Below are positions 7,972 through 14,879 of a stretch of 15,002 nt of DNA, piece after piece; position 1 is the first letter of the stretch; each line of letters starts with the position of its first letter. This DNA comes from Paradesertivirga sp036399495 (GTDB lineage Bacteria > Bacteroidota > Bacteroidia > Sphingobacteriales > Sphingobacteriaceae): contig DASWMZ010000103.1 in NCBI GenBank assembly GCA_036399495.1, forward strand, positions 1-15,002. The letters run 5' to 3'. The translations under genes were made by a program, and so were the position numbers. The notes under the pieces are model-generated. The model saw only the letters and a list, made by a program, of their open reading frames with translations, searched no databases and had not been told where the DNA came from.

Positions 7972-8358
7972 ATGAAAAGAATTTTCCTGCTCATAATGAC
8001 TATTATTTTATGCCTGAATTCCTGTAAAAAGGAATACATCGTGCCAAACAAAACAGTGATATTAAATCTTGCTCCTGGTAATTGGATACCATTAAATGGA
8101 GGGACGAGCTATACAGCTGCTATTAACGTTCCGGAGCTAGATGATTATATCAACGAAAGAGGCGGAGTACTGACGTATGTTTCTTTTGGAGCTCAAACTT
8201 ACGAACAATTGCCACAGGTATACAATGGAGATGCTTTTAGCTTTGTTACCCGCCCGGGACAGATAGTTTTAGAGGTTCAACGCTTCAATGGTACCGGTTT
8301 GGTTACACCACCCGGAGGGATGACGATTAAGATAGTACTGATAGAATCAAATTATTAA
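7972..8358 (+). CDS. Small predicted lipoprotein of unknown function
   Basis: A 128-residue protein starting MKRIFLLIMTII and carrying a lipobox LNSC with the lipidated cysteine at residue 18, followed by KK. The start at 7972 is chosen because it places a textbook lipoprotein signal at the N-terminus; a GTG at 7915 would add 19 residues with no such logic. The mature part (about 110 residues) is rich in small and polar residues and looks like a beta-rich domain, with GVLTYVSFGAQTYEQLPQVY as its most distinctive segment. I recall similar short lipoproteins being common and uncharacterised in Bacteroidota, but cannot name a family. A weak promoter-like pair (TTG at 7922, TATCTTG at 7946-7952, spacer 21) lies just upstream. 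The gene converges on fabI. Confidence 0.75.
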   Translation: MKRIFLLIMTIILCLNSCKKEYIVPNKTVILNLAPGNWIPLNGGTSYTAAINVPELDDYINERGGVLTYVSFGAQTYEQLPQVYNGDAFSFVTRPGQIVLEVQRFNGTGLVTPPGGMTIKIVLIESNY

Positions 8359-8386
8359 GATAAGCCGGATTCCGGCTTATCTTAAT
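8354..8386. terminator. Perfect 15-bp inverted repeat between convergent genes (probable bidirectional terminator)
   Basis: Arms ATTAAGATAAGCCGG (8354-8368) and CCGGCTTATCTTAAT (8372-8386) pair perfectly around ATT. The lipoprotein stop codon (8356-8358) lies inside the left arm, and the fabI stop is 12 bases beyond the right arm. No long T-run follows on either strand, but the outer part of the stem is A+T-rich. Position and symmetry favour a bidirectional terminator or 3' stabilising hairpin. Confidence 0.7.
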
Positions 8387-8397
8387 AGAAATCAATA

Positions 8398-9213
8398 TTA
8401 TTCAACGCCTAGTTTTGTCATTACGTCGTGGCTTACCCCCGTTGATGAGTAGCCTCCGTCATGGAAAAGATTCTGCATTGTAACCATTCTTGTAAGGTCG
8501 GAGAACAGTGTAATACAATAATCCGCACACGATTCAGCATCTGCATTTCCCAGCGGTGCAATAGCATTAGCATAGTCAAAAAAGTCACCAAAGCCTTTTA
8601 TGCCGGTACCTGCAGTGGTTTTTGTTGGCGACTGAGAAACAGTATTAATACGAACTTTTTTATCAAGCCCGTAGTGGTATCCAAAGCTCCGTGCTATTGA
8701 TTCGAGCATTGCTTTAATATCAGCCATATCCGTATAAAATGGATAGGTACGCTGAGCAGCCATATAAGTAAGTGCTACTACACTTCCCCACTCGCTAATT
8801 GCGTCAAGTTTTTTTGCTACGCTAAGCATTTTATGAAATGATAATGCTGATATATCAATTCCTTTTAGGAAGTAATCGTGATTTGATTCTGTATAAGAAA
8901 TGTTCTTACGCATATTTACACTCATCCCGATAGAGTGAAGAACGAAATCTATCTTACCGCCAAGAATCTCCTGCGACTGGGTAAATAGATTAGTAAGATC
9001 TTCAACGCTGGTAGCATCTGCCGGAATAACTTTTGAACCTGTTTTTTCTGCAAGGGCATTTATTTCACCCATTCGCATTGCAACCGGAGCATTAGTCAAC
9101 ACGAATGTTGCGCCTTCTTCATGTGCTTTTTCGGCAACCTTCCAGGCAATGGAATGTTCATTTAAGGCACCGGTTATTATTCCGCGTTTACCCTTCAGTA
9201 AGTTATAAGCCAT
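8398..9213 (-). CDS. fabI: Enoyl-[acyl-carrier-protein] reductase FabI
   Basis: A 271-residue short-chain dehydrogenase/reductase-fold enzyme that performs the last reduction of each cycle of type II fatty-acid elongation in the cytoplasm. The N-terminus GKRGIITGALNEHSIAW is the FabI form of the nucleotide-binding loop. The catalytic pair is Y160 and K167, in the FabI-specific Y-x6-K spacing, preceded by Y150 in LTYMAAQR. HSIGMS (93-98) and the substrate-loop region around 200-215 also fit. The C-terminus HDGGYSSTGVS matches the family. FabI is the classical target of triclosan. It lies 75 bases behind recN on the same strand; no confident promoter was seen in the gap, which holds a short inverted repeat ATTGT-GACA-ACAAT (9264-9277). 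It may be the last gene of the bamD cluster or have its own weak promoter. Confidence 0.95.
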   Translation of the reverse strand: MAYNLLKGKRGIITGALNEHSIAWKVAEKAHEEGATFVLTNAPVAMRMGEINALAEKTGSKVIPADATSVEDLTNLFTQSQEILGGKIDFVLHSIGMSVNMRKNISYTESNHDYFLKGIDISALSFHKMLSVAKKLDAISEWGSVVALTYMAAQRTYPFYTDMADIKAMLESIARSFGYHYGLDKKVRINTVSQSPTKTTAGTGIKGFGDFFDYANAIAPLGNADAESCADYCITLFSDLTRMVTMQNLFHDGGYSSTGVSHDVMTKLGVE

Positions 9214-9288
9214 AGTAATAATTTGGTGGGCTAAAATAATGATTTAATCGTTTCGAAAAATAAATTGTGACAACAATCGTCTGGAATT

Positions 9289-10956
9289 CTAGTGAGCAAG
9301 ATCTAGTAATTCCCGGGCGTGCTGAAGTGCCGCGTCACCGGGATTTTCACCGCTAAGCATCTTCCCAATTTCCATTATTCTTTCCTCCGTTTCCAGTAAT
9401 CGAATATTGGTATGAGTAATATCATTGCGATCGTCTTTATATACCCAATAATGAGCTTTTCCTTTGCTCGCAATCTGCGGTAAATGCGTAATAGCGATCA
9501 CTTGCATGCTATGTGACAGGGTTTCCATAATAGAACCTACTTTCAAGGCAACTTCCCCGGAAATCCCCGTATCAATTTCATCGAAGATAATAGTTGGTAA
9601 CGCGATGTGTCTAGAGATCAGCGATTTTATGGCAAGCATCAACCTTGAAAGCTCACCACCCGATGCAACTTTGTTCATTGGCGCAGGCTCCTGGCCTTTA
9701 TTTGCAGCGAAGAAGAATTCAATAGTATTCCTACCATAAGCATTAAGAGAATCTTCCGCTAATAAAATATTTTTGATTTTTAATAAAGCATTAGGCATGC
9801 CTACTTCAAAAAGTGTTTCCTTAAGATTTTTCTCAATAGAAGGTATTATTTCATCACGGCTCGCCGAGAGCGTTTCCGAAATAACGAGTAATTCGTTTCG
9901 GAGTCTGAGTGTTTCAGATTCTAACTTTTCGATCTCCTCATCAGAAAGCGATATTGCCTGAATGCGATCCGAAATTGAGCTTTGTATCTCAATCAATTCG
10001 TTAACAGTATTTACATTATGCTTTTTTTGGAGGGTGTAGATGATACTTAGCCGTGCGCTTATCTCCCCGGAACGTGCTTCGTTTATAATGGTGCGCTGCT
10101 CAAGGGTTTCGATTTCATACGTGATATCCTTAATTTCTATTAGGCAGCTTTGAAGCCTTTCGGCTAAAACACTGCCATCGGTAAGATACTTACCGGTTTG
10201 TTGTAAATGGGAGAGTGATTCTTTAACCTGACTTATTACAGATTGTTCGCTTTCGCTGAGTAGATACGAAGAGGAGAGGAGGTTTTTCTTTATGTCTTCT
10301 GCGTGAGTGAGACCCTGAAGCTCCTGTTCAAGTACTTCCTGCTCGTTTGCATTTAAGTTTACCTGCTCAAGTTCCCTAAATTGAAAATGAAGATAATCAA
10401 GTTCTGATTTGGCCTTTTGACTGTTTGATTTTAAGTCTTTCAGCCTGTTTTGATTCTGCTTGTAAGTTTTAAAATACTTTTGATATTCCTTTAATAATGA
10501 TTCATTAGCTGCAAGGGTATCAACTACCAGACGTTGAAAATTCTCATCATTAATTTCAAAGGTGGCATGCTGAGAATGTATATCGATAAGCAATTCGCCA
10601 AGTTGCTTAATAATGTTTAGATTAACAGGTGTGTCATTAATAAATGCCCTGGATTTACCTTCACTGGATATCTCTCTTCTTAAAACCGATTCTTCTTCAT
10701 AATCCAATTCATTCTCTTCAAAAAAGCTGCGTAATGTATAGTCGCTAATTTTGAAATATCCTTCTATTATACATTTTTTTTGCTGGTTGAAGAAGTATCT
10801 GCTTTCTGCTCTGTTTCCCAAAATAAGTGATAGAGCCCCAAGAATAATAGATTTTCCGGCTCCGGTTTCACCTGTCAGAATATTTAATCCTTTAGAGAAT
10901 TCAATATCCAAATTCTCAATTAAGGCATAATTACGAATAACTAATCGCGTAAGCAT
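9289..10956 (-). CDS. recN: DNA repair protein RecN
   Basis: A 555-residue SMC-like ATPase used in recombinational repair of double-strand breaks. The N-terminal head has Walker A GETGAGKS (29-36) after MLTRLVIRNYALIENLDIEF. A long, glutamate- and lysine-rich central part (about 150-380) is the coiled coil. The C-terminal head has the ABC signature ASGGELSRL (431-439), Walker B LPTIIFDEID (453-462) and the H-loop THLPQ around H491. All catalytic motifs are intact and the length is normal for RecN. The start lies 10 bases after the DUF4835 stop, so it is cotranscribed with that gene. LexA-type operators were not seen directly upstream. Confidence 0.97.
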   Translation of the reverse strand: MLTRLVIRNYALIENLDIEFSKGLNILTGETGAGKSIILGALSLILGNRAESRYFFNQQKKCIIEGYFKISDYTLRSFFEENELDYEEESVLRREISSEGKSRAFINDTPVNLNIIKQLGELLIDIHSQHATFEINDENFQRLVVDTLAANESLLKEYQKYFKTYKQNQNRLKDLKSNSQKAKSELDYLHFQFRELEQVNLNANEQEVLEQELQGLTHAEDIKKNLLSSSYLLSESEQSVISQVKESLSHLQQTGKYLTDGSVLAERLQSCLIEIKDITYEIETLEQRTIINEARSGEISARLSIIYTLQKKHNVNTVNELIEIQSSISDRIQAISLSDEEIEKLESETLRLRNELLVISETLSASRDEIIPSIEKNLKETLFEVGMPNALLKIKNILLAEDSLNAYGRNTIEFFFAANKGQEPAPMNKVASGGELSRLMLAIKSLISRHIALPTIIFDEIDTGISGEVALKVGSIMETLSHSMQVIAITHLPQIASKGKAHYWVYKDDRNDITHTNIRLLETEERIMEIGKMLSGENPGDAALQHARELLDLAH

Positions 10957-10966
10957 AAAAGCCTGG

Positions 10967-11869
10967 TTAAGGGCGGTTGTTTTTTAGCACTTCGTATTTT
11001 GTGGCATTTGCAGGATCAAGGGCACTAAGAATATTATAAGCATTCATTTTTTCTCTTGGATCGGCAAGACTTAACAAATTAACCAGCTCATCTGCTTTAG
11101 CAGTAAAAAAAGCCTGGTTAAGTACAGATCCCTGTTTTTGCTTGTCGATCTTTTGGAGCTGTGGCAAGACATTCAAAACTTGTTTACGACCTTTCGATTG
11201 GTTATCGTACATAATATCCAGACCTAATCGGTGATAATTATAAAGAACTTCTCGGATAGGATTGTATGCTTTGTTAGTTAAATTCTCTGCCAGCCAATAT
11301 CTGTTTCTCAAACTTTCAAAAGCTTTCCAGCCTGCAAAAGGCGCATTTTGAGTGTTGGTTATAATATTTTGAGCCTTTGTAAATGAAGGATTGCCTCCAA
11401 ATTTAGTGAAGCTATCATTGTCAAGCCCAATAATTATATTGGCATAAAAGGCCAAAAGAGAGCTAAGGTTGTTAATATAATTTTGGTCTGAATAATCTAG
11501 TGCCTGCCCTTCGGTATAAGTAAAACCGAATTCTTTATCGCTATAATTAAAAATAGTGCTGTTAAATGTCGTCCCATAAACCGGCCTGGTAGATTGTACC
11601 TGTGCTTCAGCTTTGAAATTCGATCCGCCATCCCATTCGGTGATATTTATGATAAAGTTGCAGTCTATTCGTTCCTGAGCTTGAAAATTATCCGATGTCC
11701 ATTTTCTGGAATTTAAGAACTCTCTTATAGAAGTTTCCAAAACATCCAAAACCCTTTTATTTGTGTTTTGGATTTGTGGCGAAAGCACCTGGACTCTGGC
11801 ATTTAGTTCTTGCGCCTGTATATTAGAATATATGAGTAAGAGTAACAGAAAGGGGAATATTTGCTTCAT
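10967..11869 (-). CDS. DUF4835 family envelope protein
   Basis: A 300-residue protein with a Sec signal peptide (MKQIFPFLLLLLIYSNIQAQ, cleavage near residue 19-20), so it is exported to the periplasm or outer membrane. The mature part begins ELNARVQVLSPQIQNTN and contains RPVYGTTFNSTIFNY, YANIIIGLDNDSF and GWKAFESLRNRYW, all typical of DUF4835. This family is conserved across Bacteroidota next to coaBC and recN. I recall some databases labelling it PorD and linking it to type IX secretion; I cannot verify that here. The ATG overlaps the coaBC stop by one base (TAATG), which implies translational coupling. Its cluster with bamD fits an envelope-biogenesis role. Confidence 0.85.
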   Translation of the reverse strand: MKQIFPFLLLLLIYSNIQAQELNARVQVLSPQIQNTNKRVLDVLETSIREFLNSRKWTSDNFQAQERIDCNFIINITEWDGGSNFKAEAQVQSTRPVYGTTFNSTIFNYSDKEFGFTYTEGQALDYSDQNYINNLSSLLAFYANIIIGLDNDSFTKFGGNPSFTKAQNIITNTQNAPFAGWKAFESLRNRYWLAENLTNKAYNPIREVLYNYHRLGLDIMYDNQSKGRKQVLNVLPQLQKIDKQKQGSVLNQAFFTAKADELVNLLSLADPREKMNAYNILSALDPANATKYEVLKNNRP

Positions 11870-13065
11870 TACAATAAATCAATTATTTTTTTGCAGATAT
11901 CTGCGGCAACATCTTGTTTTGCTTTCAAAGGATAACGTTCAATTTGGAACAACTTATCTATTATCGTTACTTTATTCGTATCCGACTTAAATCCCGCTCC
12001 TTTATCCTGCAAAGAGTTTAAAACAATAAAGTCCAGATTTTTTTTTCGTAGTTTATTTTTAGCATTCTCTTCCTCGTTTTCCGTTTCGAGAGCAAAGCCC
12101 ACTAATATTTGGTTAGCTCTTTTGATCTTGCCTAGTTCAGTAAGTATGTCGGTCGTCTTAGTCAATTCAAGATTGAAATTTACATTTGTTTTCTTGAGTT
12201 TCTCTTTTGAAATATCCAATGGACGATAATCCGCAACTGCAGCAGCCATTATAATTAGATCACTTTCGTGGAAATAATCATTTACCGCTCCAGCCATATC
12301 TGCGGATGATTCTACGTTGATACGATTAATATTTGAATTCTTAACTGTTTCTCCGCTTGGGCCACAAACTAATGTCACATCCGCGCCTAGCTTTATAAGT
12401 CCTTCCGCGATAGCAAAACCCATTTTTCCTGAAGAGTGATTTCCAATAAAGCGTACCGGATCAATAGGTTCGTAGGTTGGGCCTGCAGTAACTAAGGCTT
12501 TTTTGCCACTTAATGGCAAGCTTTCACTAAGTTTAATATTGATTGCACTCAAAATCTCTTCGGGTTCGGCCATTCTTCCTTCTCCAATTAAACCACTTGC
12601 TAATTCTCCATATCCCGGTTCAATCAGAATGTTTCCATAGCTAATAAGCTTAAGGATATTATGTTTGGTACTCGGATGCTTCCACATGTCCAGATCCATA
12701 GCAGGAGCAAAGAATACCGGACATTTTGCTGAAAGATATGTGGCTAGAAGCAAATTATCGCATAAGCCATTCGCCATCTTGGCTAATGAATTGGCTGTGG
12801 CTGGCGCAATTATAAAATAATCAGCCCAGGAACCGAAATCAACATGATTGTTCCATTCGCCTGTAACTTCATTAAAATAATCAGAAAAAACCGGATTTTT
12901 AGAGAGAGTTGAAAGTGTTAGTGGAGTGATAAAGCTTTTCGCTTCGGTAGTCATAATCACTTTTACGTTTGCACCTGCTTTAGCAAGCAATCTAGTTAAA
13001 GAAGCTGATTTATAGCTTGCAATACTGCCGCATACACCAAGTAATATATTTTTTCCTTTAAGCAT
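11869..13065 (-). CDS. coaBC: Bifunctional phosphopantothenoylcysteine decarboxylase / phosphopantothenate-cysteine ligase
   Basis: A 398-residue two-domain enzyme of coenzyme A synthesis. The CoaC half (about 1-180) is a flavin-dependent decarboxylase with GVCGSIASYK near the N-terminus and the catalytic histidine H74 in NHVDFGSWAD. The CoaB half (about 188-398) joins cysteine to 4'-phosphopantothenate and shows LVTAGPTYEPIDPVRFIGN, HSSGKMGFAIA, AAAVADYRP and KLKK. Two residues of the CoaC half depart from the E. coli-type enzyme: the PAMN motif reads PAMD (D124), and the ACG of the recognition clamp reads ASG (S157, before GEGRM). I believe both occur widely in Bacteroidota. The gene follows rpoZ after an 84-base gap with a hairpin and is coupled to DUF4835. 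Confidence 0.96.
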   Translation of the reverse strand: MLKGKNILLGVCGSIASYKSASLTRLLAKAGANVKVIMTTEAKSFITPLTLSTLSKNPVFSDYFNEVTGEWNNHVDFGSWADYFIIAPATANSLAKMANGLCDNLLLATYLSAKCPVFFAPAMDLDMWKHPSTKHNILKLISYGNILIEPGYGELASGLIGEGRMAEPEEILSAINIKLSESLPLSGKKALVTAGPTYEPIDPVRFIGNHSSGKMGFAIAEGLIKLGADVTLVCGPSGETVKNSNINRINVESSADMAGAVNDYFHESDLIIMAAAVADYRPLDISKEKLKKTNVNFNLELTKTTDILTELGKIKRANQILVGFALETENEEENAKNKLRKKNLDFIVLNSLQDKGAGFKSDTNKVTIIDKLFQIERYPLKAKQDVAADICKKIIDLL

Positions 13066-13089
13066 TTTAGTATGCTCAAACTTACATAA

Positions 13090-13130
13090 AAATGCCTTTT
13101 AAATTTCTCGATAAAACTTAAAAGGCATTT
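13090..13130 (-). terminator. Hairpin between rpoZ and coaBC (terminator or attenuator)
   Basis: Perfect 13-base arms AAATGCCTTTTAA (13090-13102) and TTAAAAGGCATTT (13118-13130) enclose a 15-base loop that can add three further A-T pairs. Read on the minus strand, the stem ends in GGCATTTTTATG, so a short T-run follows it. It lies 20 bases after the rpoZ stop and inside an otherwise tightly packed gene cluster, which suggests partial termination or RNA processing rather than a full stop. Confidence 0.65.
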
Positions 13131-13149
13131 ACGAAAAGATTGAAAAGAA

Positions 13150-13476
13150 CTATCCTTGCTCTTTAGCCGGATTTCTATAGTAGATTTTATCATTCAAAAA
13201 CTCGTCAACAGCGATAAGCGTTGGTTTTGGTAAACGCTCATAGTGTTTTGAGATTTCAATTTGTTCACGGTTTTCAAAAATCTCTTCAAGATTATCATTT
13301 GAAGAAGCAAATTCAGAAAGTTTGCCGTTTAGCTCTTCCTTTAAATTATTTGAAATTTGATTAGCACGTTTCGCGATGATAACCAACGATTCATAGATAT
13401 TATCAGTCTTGGTATCCAACTGTCTTACATCCCTGGTAATAGTACTTGTTGGTATTGTCGGTTTTTGAGTATTCAT
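13150..13476 (-). CDS. rpoZ: DNA-directed RNA polymerase omega subunit (RpoZ-like)
   Basis: A 108-residue soluble protein with the Bacteroidota omega pattern. The conserved region is TDNIYESLVIIAKRANQISNN, equivalent to the N-terminal helix of omega where residues such as R-A-N/R-Q contact the beta' subunit. It is followed by EFASSNDNLEEIFENREQIEISKHYERLPKP. Omega helps fold and assemble beta' and in some bacteria takes part in ppGpp binding. The identification rests on this pattern and on its position between bamD and coaBC, the usual Bacteroidota order. The start ATG is a single base after the bamD stop (TAATATG on the minus strand), which indicates translational coupling. Confidence 0.85.
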   Translation of the reverse strand: MNTQKPTIPTSTITRDVRQLDTKTDNIYESLVIIAKRANQISNNLKEELNGKLSEFASSNDNLEEIFENREQIEISKHYERLPKPTLIAVDEFLNDKIYYRNPAKEQG

Positions 13477-13477
13477 A

Positions 13478-14350
13478 TTAATTCTTTTGTAATGTATCTG
13501 CTTGTTTGGCTTTATCTTGAGGCATCATGGTTGCTAAAAGCTTTTTAACATCCACTATATTCTGCTCAGACTTAGTCCTGATTTCTTGTATTTCTTTTAG
13601 TTTACTGCTTGTTGGAAAATCCTCTTCAAATTCATTAGCCAAAACTATAACTTCATTAAAACGATCTTCTTGTTTTACCTCAAGACTGTTTTGTGCGTAC
13701 CGCTGCTGTGCTTTAACCGCTAAATACTCCATTTCCTCGGCATATTTAGTATCAGGGAAATCTCTTAAAGAATTCTTAAAAGCAATAACGGCCGACTTAT
13801 AATCACCAATATCATAAAATAGCTTGGCATTAGCAAACGATTTCATTTCTAACTTATCCCGCAAATTGGCGATTAGCTTGCTCGCCTCAGCAACACGCTC
13901 GCTTTTCGGATAAAGGTTAATAAATAACTGCATAGCGTCAATCGCTCGCAATGTATTGTCCTGATCAAGTGTAAATTTCGGAGACTCTAGATAGTAACAA
14001 TATGCAGAAATAAATCGGCTTTCTTCCGCTTTCGGACTGTTAGGATAAGTGTCCGCAAATACTTTAAACTGGTATCTTGCAGTGGTATAATCTTTTAGCT
14101 TGTAATTTGTATATGCGTGGTAATAGGTCAAATCTTCTGCTTCAGCTCGACCCCTATAAGCCGTTAATAAGCCATCAAATAAAACCAAAGCCTTATTATA
14201 ATCGCCTTTGTTATATAAACGTAAGGCTTCCTGATATTTTTTTGAAGTGTTATTGCTTTGCTGCAGCTTTTCAAATTTGCTCTTACAGCCAGCAAATACT
14301 GTAAAAAGCAGAATAAAACAATACGTAAAAATTTGCTTGTTTTTAAACAT
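13478..14350 (-). CDS. bamD: Outer-membrane assembly lipoprotein BamD
   Basis: A 290-residue lipoprotein of the BAM complex, which inserts beta-barrel proteins into the outer membrane. The signal peptide ends in the lipobox VFAGC with the lipidated cysteine C22. The mature part is built of tetratricopeptide-like helical pairs: YQEALRLYNKGDYNKALVLF, then YYHAYTNYKLKDYTTARYQF, YPNSPKAEESRF, NLYPKSERVAEA, LFYDIGDYKSAVIAF and FPDTKYAEEMEYLAVKAQ, about five repeats as in E. coli BamD. Length and order match the family. It is the first gene of the cluster. Its start ATG lies four bases behind a near-consensus promoter, and no other ATG exists before the lipobox, so the start is well fixed. It would be needed for insertion of the porin encoded in this window. 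Confidence 0.93.
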   Translation of the reverse strand: MFKNKQIFTYCFILLFTVFAGCKSKFEKLQQSNNTSKKYQEALRLYNKGDYNKALVLFDGLLTAYRGRAEAEDLTYYHAYTNYKLKDYTTARYQFKVFADTYPNSPKAEESRFISAYCYYLESPKFTLDQDNTLRAIDAMQLFINLYPKSERVAEASKLIANLRDKLEMKSFANAKLFYDIGDYKSAVIAFKNSLRDFPDTKYAEEMEYLAVKAQQRYAQNSLEVKQEDRFNEVIVLANEFEEDFPTSSKLKEIQEIRTKSEQNIVDVKKLLATMMPQDKAKQADTLQKN

Positions 14351-14354
14351 CGCG

Positions 14355-14384
14355 CAAAGATAGGTTAAATCTAATTATTTTCAA
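14355..14384 (-). promoter_or_regulatory. Promoter of the bamD-rpoZ-coaBC-DUF4835-recN cluster
   Basis: On the minus strand, TTG (14384-14382; ATTG with the preceding base) is followed by a 19-base spacer and TATCTTTG (14362-14355), an exact TAnnTTTG box followed by C. Only CGCG separates the box from the bamD ATG at 14350, so transcription should start at or within a base or two of the start codon. Confidence 0.75.
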
Positions 14385-14496
14385 TATTTTAATGGTTTGG
14401 CTAAAGTATCTAAATAGGAGCACCCATATAGCCCCTTTAACATACTTTAACAATAAACGATACATATAGATAAGGAGTATTCTTCCAATGCTTTTT

Positions 14497-14633
14497 AGAA
14501 GCGCAGCTTTGCCATTTTAATGTCAGGCTTGGTCCCGCTATTCACTGCTACTCCTCATGCCCTTGCTCAGTGGGGGGCCTTGCTTCATTCGGGGTATCCG
14601 TTCCTATCGGGGCTAGGATGAAAGGTCGCTTCT
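14497..14633. repeat. G+C-rich, foldable intergenic element (possible dispersed repeat or structured RNA)
   Basis: This stretch is much richer in G+C than its surroundings (65 of 120 bases at 14521-14640 by my count). Its ends can pair: AGAAGCG-cag-CTTT (14497-14510) with AAAG-gt-CGCTTCT (14621-14633), closing a loop of about 110 bases. Inside is a smaller hairpin TCCTA-N7-TAGGA (14602-14618). The stretches GGTCCCGCTATTC and CTATCGGGGCTAGG remind me of intergenic sequences recurring in Sphingobacteriaceae genomes, but this is from memory. It contains no ORF, and no tRNA fold was recognised. The strand is undecided. Confidence 0.4.
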
Positions 14634-14711
14634 TTTAATCAGGGCAGTTGACGACGTATAACTACATTATATGCCGTGACCGTTAGGAGTAGGCTGAGTA
14701 TATAGGATGAG

Positions 14712-14745
14712 AAAAAATAAAAAAAAAGCACTTGCAGCGAGTGCT
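14712..14745 (-). terminator. Terminator-like hairpin with long T-run on the minus strand
   Basis: AGCACT (14727-14732) and AGTGCT (14740-14745) form a stem with a possible extra T-G pair and a short loop. On the minus strand it is followed by a T-rich run of 15 positions broken by one A (14726-14712). No minus-strand gene lies between it and the right edge, so it may shield bamD from antisense reading, or the A-tract may serve the overlapping plus-strand promoter as an UP-like element. Confidence 0.5.
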
Positions 14746-14762
14746 CAAATGGTTTATCTTTG
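14732..14762 (+). promoter_or_regulatory. Upstream promoter (P1) of a right-hand operon, probably rRNA
   Basis: TTG (14732-14734), a 20-base spacer and TATCTTTG (14755-14762, exact TAnnTTTG) fit the Bacteroidota promoter. An A-rich tract (14712-14727) directly upstream could be an UP-like element. Transcription would start near 14766 and run to the right, through a small hairpin GTGCTT-N7-AAGCAC (14816-14834), into P2. Confidence 0.55.
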
Positions 14763-14879
14763 TTGTCCCGCATCGCAAGGAAGCGGAAAAGATTGAAGAA
14801 ATGGAAGTTAGATATGTGCTTAAAAATAAAGCACTGATAACACACGCAAGTAAATGCCTTCAAAAATTTTGAAAAAACA

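Noticed and set aside
8461..8700. 79-codon plus-strand ORF inside fabI
   Set aside because: It lies wholly within the confident fabI reading frame on the other strand, and its translation shows no domain or signal.
9264..9277. Short inverted repeat ATTGT-GACA-ACAAT between recN and fabI as terminator
   Set aside because: Five-base A+T-rich arms are too weak, and no T-run follows on the minus strand.
13077..13084. TAAGTTTG on the minus strand as the -7 box of a coaBC promoter
   Set aside because: The box matches, but no TTG/TTTG was found at the right distance upstream, and the leader would be only a few bases long.
14385..14500. Possible tRNA or small gene between the bamD promoter and the G+C-rich element
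   Set aside because: No cloverleaf arms, T-loop sequence or ORF with a start could be found; apart from A+T-rich sequence nothing stood out.
14639..14863. A 74-codon minus-strand ORF near the right end
   Set aside because: It crosses the terminator-like hairpin and the P1 promoter, has a low-complexity F/L-rich translation with no recognisable motif, and ends in the G+C-rich element region.
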